Source: Streptomyces flaveus (lineage in GTDB: Bacteria; Actinomycetota; Actinomycetes; Streptomycetales; Streptomycetaceae). Taken from it: DNA of 64,000 bases. Position 1 is the stretch's first letter. Each line of letters opens with the position of its first letter. The position numbers were made by a program, and so were the translations under genes. The stretch lies in assembly GCF_014647675.1 (NCBI RefSeq), contig NZ_BMPQ01000014.1, forward strand, positions 61,974-125,973, written 5' to 3'. The notes under the pieces were generated by a model. It was given only the letters and a program-made list of their open reading frames with translations. It was not told the origin of the DNA and ran no database searches. Shown here piece after piece: positions 60,135-64,000 of the stretch.

Positions 60135-61484
60135 TCAGGACGGGAAGCAACGGCCGAAGGCCAGCAACAGCCGCGGCGAGCCCTGCATCTTGATGCGGCG
60201 ACGCAGCAACGCCCACGGCAGCACTGCCCGTTTGGTGAGGAAACGCAGCCAGGTGCCCGCGTCGGCGGTGATTTTGAGATCCGGCTCGCCGTGATGCCCG
60301 TCGGCGATATCGAGTTCGCGGTCGCGGATGGTCACGGTGATCTGCCGGGACTCGGCGCCGGTGAAGGTGAAATGATAGGTTGCGGACATTTCCGCGGCCT
60401 GCTCTCGCTGAAAGATCAGCGGCATGCCTTCCACCAAACCCTCGATGCTGTTCGCCCGCAGGCTCTGTCCTACTCGCTTCGTGCGTTTGTGTGGGAATTT
60501 ACTGGCCACGTGCTGCTCGGCGTCGGAGTCCGAGAGGACGTAGACGGTCTCTTCCTTGTTCATCAGTGGGCGGACGACCGTGTCCAGGTGTGACTTGCGA
60601 CTGTCCAACCAGGGGCCGATGACGTCCTCGCCGGCCGGGCAGACCGACATGCAGTAGGCAGCCTTGTAGTTGGCGCCGAAGGAGAGGCTTTGCCACATGG
60701 ACGCGCTCTCGGCGTCGCTCACCCGTGAGCGGTAGTCGTCGGCGTTGCGGCTCTCAGCGACCTGTTCGGCCCAGTCGCCGAAGCCACCCATGAACTCGCG
60801 GTAGTTGTGCGTGTAGCAGGCGGAGAAGTTGAAGTGCCCGTCGGAGGCGATCGCCCCGGTCGGGCAGGCGGTCACGCACAGCTTGCATTCAAGGCAAGGG
60901 TTGAACTCGATAGGCTGGGAGGAGTCGCTTGTCTCAGCGTCGATCAGAATGGTGCCCAACAGGATGAAGTTGCCGAATTTCGGGTGGATGACGTTGCGGT
61001 GAATTCCCATCTTGCCGAGCCCGGCCGCCACGGCGACCGGCTTGTGCGAGACGACCCACGCTTTCCTGGGAAATTTGTCCATCTCCATCGGAAAACCCAT
61101 CGCGGGATTGATGGCGCGCACACCCATCGCCTCCAGCTCGGCCACCACTTGCCGGCCTACCTCGTTGGTGTGGTCGCCACTGTGATGGAATTCCAGGTTG
61201 GCCACCGAACGCGCCGGAGTGCGGATGTTCTCCCGGTTCATTCGGACCACGAAGCTGATCAACGTTCGGACACCCGGCAGCGCGGCGCCCAGGTCCGCTC
61301 GCTGGTCGGCGACTTCCGGCCGGTCGATCTCGACGAAACCGACGTCGTCCGCGCCCGCGTCGAGACACAGCTGCCGCAGCCATGCCGCATCCAGCGGCTC
61401 GGCGGGCCGGGCGGAGCCGCGCTCGCGCCGCTGGCGGACCTGGACGACGGTGGGATGGTCGTCGAGCTTGTTCTGTTTGGCCAT
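60135..61484 (-). CDS. QueG/RdhA-like Fe-S protein with SCP2-like C-terminal domain
   Basis: A 449-residue protein. Residues about 30-190 resemble the cobalamin-binding half of epoxyqueuosine reductase and reductive dehalogenases (GADDVGFVEIDRPE, AAGLGKMGIHRNVIHPKFGN). Residues 190-300 hold two 4Fe-4S-type groups: C197-C200-C203-C207 in CLECKLCVTACP, and YCMSVCP later. Residues about 345-449 look like an SCP2 sterol/lipid-binding fold (YHFTFTGAESRQITVTI...). The RdhA catalytic Tyr/Lys were not assigned. It lacks a twin-arginine signal, so it is cytoplasmic. The reductase partner next to it parallels the PDR module fused to self-sufficient dehalogenases. Substrate unknown; HxlR control is likely. 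Confidence 0.72.
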   Translation of the reverse strand: MAKQNKLDDHPTVVQVRQRRERGSARPAEPLDAAWLRQLCLDAGADDVGFVEIDRPEVADQRADLGAALPGVRTLISFVVRMNRENIRTPARSVANLEFHHSGDHTNEVGRQVVAELEAMGVRAINPAMGFPMEMDKFPRKAWVVSHKPVAVAAGLGKMGIHRNVIHPKFGNFILLGTILIDAETSDSSQPIEFNPCLECKLCVTACPTGAIASDGHFNFSACYTHNYREFMGGFGDWAEQVAESRNADDYRSRVSDAESASMWQSLSFGANYKAAYCMSVCPAGEDVIGPWLDSRKSHLDTVVRPLMNKEETVYVLSDSDAEQHVASKFPHKRTKRVGQSLRANSIEGLVEGMPLIFQREQAAEMSATYHFTFTGAESRQITVTIRDRELDIADGHHGEPDLKITADAGTWLRFLTKRAVLPWALLRRRIKMQGSPRLLLAFGRCFPS

Positions 61485-61522
61485 CGGGCGTCACCTCACG
61501 GGAGCGGGAAGAGTGAGTTTCA

Positions 61523-61566
61523 TGAAGCAACTCGCACTCTAGTCGCAGGGGTTTCGTGAAGCAACT
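61523..61566. promoter_or_regulatory. TGAAGCAACT direct repeats ahead of the Fe-S protein gene
   Basis: TGAAGCAACT occurs at 61523-61532 and 61557-61566, 34 bases apart (about three helical turns). Both read AGTTGCTTCA on the minus strand. A related GTTGC/GCAAC palindrome lies at the HxlR gene. Good candidate HxlR sites for the two-gene operon. Confidence 0.6.
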
Positions 61567-61853
61567 ATCGAGGTTGTGGGTGCGATGCCGCGGGGCTGAC
61601 AGGGCCTGGGCGCCAGCGGTGTCGCCCTGGACAGAGCAATGCCTCCCCTACGGCAGCACAAGCTGTCGTACGACGTTGGCGCAGTGCTGCTCGGAGCGCC
61701 GGCGGCTGCGATCCTTTTGATCATTCACAGCTGACGCATCTGCTTCCGGGCCCAGTGGCCTGCGCCGCGCTCGGGCAGCCCTACGGACTCGGGGGCGATG
61801 CGGGCGCGGCACTGGCGTCGGATCGCGGATCGGATTCCACCGCAGCGCCTGTG
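61567..61853. other. intergenic region downstream of HxlR gene
   Basis: No functional gene recognised. A minus-strand stretch (about 61765-61815) reads RARIAPESVGLPERG, faintly like the N-terminal HTH region of actinobacterial XRE regulators; it is too short to call. Confidence 0.3.
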
Positions 61854-62318
61854 TCAGGCCGGGGAGTCGGTAAGCGCCGGGCCAGGAAGCAGGAGAACGG
61901 CGTCCGGCCCCACCACTTGTCCGCATCCGGTGCACACGAGCCGTTCCCGAACGTTGCCCCCGCATCCCGCATGGCTGGTGATCCGTGGCGGGCCGGCTGG
62001 GTCCTCGGCGTGCTCATCGCCCCAGTGCATCAAGGCAAGCACGGCGGTGAGCAAGTCCTTGGCCTTGCCCGTCGGCCGGTACTCGTAGCGGGCGGGCCGC
62101 TCCTGGTAACAGACCCGCTCAAGCAACCCCTCGTCGACCAGCTTGGTGAGGCGGTTGGTAAGCACGTTGCGGGCGATACCGAGGCTGTCTTGAAATTCCT
62201 CGAACCGGCGCAGGCCAAGCTGCGCATCGCGAATGATCAGCAAAGTCCAGCGCTCGCCGACAACCTCAAGGGTCCTGGCTATGGAGCACAGCTGATTTTC
62301 GTAGGTCCGGCCCAACAT
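61854..62318 (-). CDS. HxlR family transcriptional regulator
   Basis: A 154-residue winged-helix regulator. The HxlR signature CSIARTLEVVGERWTLLIIR is followed by RRFEEFQDSLGIARNVLTNR and the wing ERPARYEYRPTGKAKDL. An unusual C-terminal extension has three or four cysteines (HAGCGG, CTGCG), possibly a metal or redox site. HxlR proteins often sense electrophiles or aromatics. It probably represses the reductase/Fe-S operon downstream and itself, because AGTTGC motifs lie at both promoters. Confidence 0.9.
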   Translation of the reverse strand: MLGRTYENQLCSIARTLEVVGERWTLLIIRDAQLGLRRFEEFQDSLGIARNVLTNRLTKLVDEGLLERVCYQERPARYEYRPTGKAKDLLTAVLALMHWGDEHAEDPAGPPRITSHAGCGGNVRERLVCTGCGQVVGPDAVLLLPGPALTDSPA

Positions 62319-62334
62319 GCTTTCAATCTAGCAC

Positions 62335-62349
62335 GTTGCGCCATGCAAC
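62335..62349. promoter_or_regulatory. GTTGC/GCAAC palindrome at the HxlR promoter
   Basis: GTTGCGCCATGCAAC has 5-bp arms and sits 17 bases upstream of the HxlR start. It shares AGTTGC with the direct repeats at 61523-61566. Confidence 0.55.
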
Positions 62350-62603
62350 TGACGGCCTCAGAGGTCGGGCGCCGGGCAGTCCCCGGCCAGTGCTCACCCC
62401 AAGCTTTCCTCCTCCGGCGCGGCCAAGGGCTGAACACCCCCGCAGCTTCCTGACTCGGCGCCCTCCACCCGCTCGCTCTACGCAGAGGTTGTCGCTCACG
62501 TCTGCCGCCGACCGCCCACGCCCCTGCTCGATCGCGAACGCTCTCACTGTCAACGGAACGAGAGGACCACCTTGCGCCCCGGGGCTGCGCGAAAAGGGGC
62601 GCG

Positions 62604-63173
62604 TCAGCGCATGGCCGCCGCATCGAGCAGGAGAGCCACAGTGGGTGCGATGAGCCCGGTCAGCTTGTCGGCCCCGATCCCCGCACGGGCGCTGGCGCCA
62701 TCGAAGACCAGGCTGAGCTGCCGGGCCAGCAGGTCGGGATCGCTCGCCCCGCCCTGTTCGGCCTCGGCACGGAAAAACGCCGTCAGGCCCCCCTTGACCC
62801 GGTGCGCCACCCGGCTCGCGGGGTGGGTCTGATCCTTGAGCTCGATCTGCACAGCCAGGTACTGACAGCCGCGGAACTCGGGCGCACCCGCCAGCGACTC
62901 CAGCTGCTCGAAGACGTGCAGGATCCGCTCGCGGGGTGAACGGCCATCGTCCGCCGCCGGCAGGAGCCCCGCCACGAAGTCAGCGGCGCCCTTGTCCAGG
63001 CTCGCCGCCAGCAGCTCGTCCTTGCTCTCGAACAGCTGGTACATGGAGCGCTTCGACACCCCCGCCGCCTTGCACAACGCCTCGACGCCGATACTGACGC
63101 CCTCGCGGTAGGCGAGTGTGGCCGCCGCCTCCAGCAGCCGCTCTCGGGAGGTCGGCTTCGCCTGTGTGGTCAT
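62604..63173 (-). CDS. TetR family transcriptional regulator
   Basis: A 189-residue TetR repressor. The DNA-binding part is SRERLLEAAATLAYREGVSI with GVEALCKAAGVSKRSMYQLF, then an all-helical ligand domain with CQYLAVQIELKDQTHPAS. It lies between the HxlR gene and the membrane protein gene. A perfect 14-bp palindrome at 63206-63219 is in its promoter, so it likely represses itself; control of the membrane protein cannot be read because that gene's promoter is outside the window. Confidence 0.92.
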   Translation of the reverse strand: MTTQAKPTSRERLLEAAATLAYREGVSIGVEALCKAAGVSKRSMYQLFESKDELLAASLDKGAADFVAGLLPAADDGRSPRERILHVFEQLESLAGAPEFRGCQYLAVQIELKDQTHPASRVAHRVKGGLTAFFRAEAEQGGASDPDLLARQLSLVFDGASARAGIGADKLTGLIAPTVALLLDAAAMR

Positions 63174-63205
63174 ACTGTGAGGCTAACTCGGTTTTCTCGA
63201 AATTG

Positions 63206-63219
63206 AAACCGATCGGTTT
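63206..63219. promoter_or_regulatory. TetR-type palindromic operator
   Basis: AAACCGATCGGTTT is a perfect 14-bp palindrome 33 bases upstream of the tetR start, within an AT-richer stretch. This form is common for TetR operators in actinobacteria. Confidence 0.75.
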
Positions 63220-63241
63220 ACCAGGTGCGGCGACGTCTCCG

Positions 63242-64000
63242 CTACACCGCCACGGCAGTCTCCTCGGGCTTCTTCTCGGCCGGGACGCGGTGCAGCCCCT
63301 TGCGGTCGTACCAACCGGTCATGCCGAAGCCGAACAGCGCGGCCACCACGAGGCCGACGGCCATCATCACCCAGCCCCGGGTCAGACCCGCGTCGCCCTG
63401 GGCGTCGTAGTAGAGGATCGAACGGATACCACCCGTGATCTGCCGCAGCGGCTCGAACTCCGCGAGGAAGCGGTAGAAGCTGGGCAACGCCTCGATGGGG
63501 GTGGTGGCACCGGCCGTCGGCACCGCCATCCCGATGAAGACCAGCGTGACCACCAGCATGCCGGGCGTGCCGAAGACGGCGAGGAGGGAGAGCGCACCGA
63601 TCCCGGAAACTGCGATGGCGCACACCGAGAACAGCCACAGCAGCGGCAGATGGACGGCGTCCATGCCCATGACGCCGACCGCGCCCGCCATGACCAGGGT
63701 TCCCATCAACAGGGACAGGCCCACCATGAGGGTGCTGCTGATGGCGAGGGTCTGCACCCGGGTCGCCCGGATGAGTGGACGGTGCAGGCGCAGCGGGCCC
63801 ATGTCGTTGTGGGTGTAGCCGAGGGCGTGGTCCACCTGGCCGCTGATGACATTGGCGGAGAGCATGCCGCAGACCACCAGGACGAGCGCGTAGTAGAACG
63901 CCGTCAGACCCAGACCGCTGTGCGAGTCGAGTGGATGCCCGTCCTTGACCGTGACGGCGGCCGGGTCGGCGAGCAGGACGCGCGCCGCGGCGGGCAGCTT
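63242..64000 (-). CDS. membrane export protein (YhgE/Pip- or DUF3533-like), partial
   Basis: The C-terminal 252 residues of a larger membrane protein; the frame is open through the window edge, so the N-terminus is missing. At least six spans follow a soluble segment (RVLLADPAAVTVKDGHPLD): FYYALVLVVCGML, LAISSTLMVGLSLLMG, LLWLFSVCAIAVSG, LLAVFGTPGMLVVTLVFIG and WVMMAVGLVVAALFGFG. The pattern IEALPSFYRFLAEFEPLRQI is typical of the YhgE/Pip and DUF3533 (ABC-2-like) group. Function probably export or envelope stress, with the TetR gene just downstream on the same strand. Confidence 0.78.
   Translation of the reverse strand, partial: KLPAAARVLLADPAAVTVKDGHPLDSHSGLGLTAFYYALVLVVCGMLSANVISGQVDHALGYTHNDMGPLRLHRPLIRATRVQTLAISSTLMVGLSLLMGTLVMAGAVGVMGMDAVHLPLLWLFSVCAIAVSGIGALSLLAVFGTPGMLVVTLVFIGMAVPTAGATTPIEALPSFYRFLAEFEPLRQITGGIRSILYYDAQGDAGLTRGWVMMAVGLVVAALFGFGMTGWYDRKGLHRVPAEKKPEETAVAV

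Noticed and set aside
61765..61815. XRE-type regulator remnant on the minus strand
   Set aside because: Only about 15 residues resemble the family, with no start and no second motif; kept as a note inside the intergenic entry.
1..64000. CRISPR arrays, tRNA or rRNA genes, integrase-tRNA attachment sites
   Set aside because: No regular spacer-repeat pattern, cloverleaf or rRNA-like segment was seen by eye on either strand.

Overview
The window is high-GC DNA with the gene style of Streptomyces or a close relative: GTG and TTG starts, four-base ATGA/GTGA overlaps, dense operons, Rrf2/ROK/LacI/HxlR regulators, an exopolysaccharide locus and a modular polyketide synthase. It reads as accessory chromosome: a series of self-contained catabolic, scavenging and biosynthetic islands, separated by short regions that hold gene remnants. 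No rRNA, tRNA, CRISPR array or phage module was seen.

Layout. (1) 32-11231, organosulfur scavenging: a sulfate-ester-type 2-oxoglutarate dioxygenase, a ROK regulator, a 27-residue Cys-containing leader peptide of the actinobacterial HVDLxRxSSAxC type, a peptide-type ABC importer (binding lipoprotein, two permeases, fused double ATPase), a large formylglycine sulfatase and an Rrf2 regulator. (2) 11400-21067, a two-gene natural product locus: a 2,709-residue PKS (acyl ligase-ACP-KS-AT-DH-KR-ACP-TE) translationally coupled to a flavin halogenase. (3) 21059-22827, a scar region: a broken GH15 glycoside hydrolase, an ISAs1-type transposase remnant inactivated by a 10-bp tandem duplication, and a hairpin. 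(4) 22828-31919, an exopolysaccharide operon: two GT2 glycosyltransferases, membrane proteins, a flippase, a CelD-like acyltransferase, a polysaccharide deacetylase and a GH39-like membrane-anchored hydrolase. (5) 31943-34014: a TetR remnant, a 7-bp repeat tract, an aldo/keto reductase under a MerR-style 19-bp-spacer promoter, and a Nudix hydrolase.

(6) 34188-41392, lysine/2-aminoadipate catabolism: an aldehyde dehydrogenase frameshifted in a G7 run, HglS (2-oxoadipate to D-2-hydroxyglutarate), an FAD amine oxidase and a divergent FAD/Fe-S D-2-hydroxyglutarate dehydrogenase. (7) 41576-51398, an aromatic-acid degradation island: MFS transporter, LysR regulator, two FAH-fold hydrolases, cyclase, flavin monooxygenase, ACMSD-like decarboxylase, extradiol dioxygenase and SDR. 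The same 15-bp palindrome lies in front of the transporter and in front of the enzyme operon. (8) 51469-58959: a DUF6069-like membrane protein, then an inositol-type regulon (sugar-binding lipoprotein, LacI repressor, IolE, IolT, IolG, IolH/IolI-like) with LacI palindromes just downstream of two promoters. (9) 59094-62318: a PDR-type reductase, a QueG/RdhA-like Fe-S protein fused to an SCP2-like domain, and an HxlR regulator with repeated AGTTGC sites. (10) 62604-64000: a TetR regulator and the C-terminal part of an export-type membrane protein that runs off the window.

The strongest leads are the Cys-attenuated sulfate-ester locus, the CAL-PKS/halogenase pair, the split reductive-dehalogenase-like pair, the aromatic island with its paired operators, and the homopolymer frameshift in the lysine pathway.
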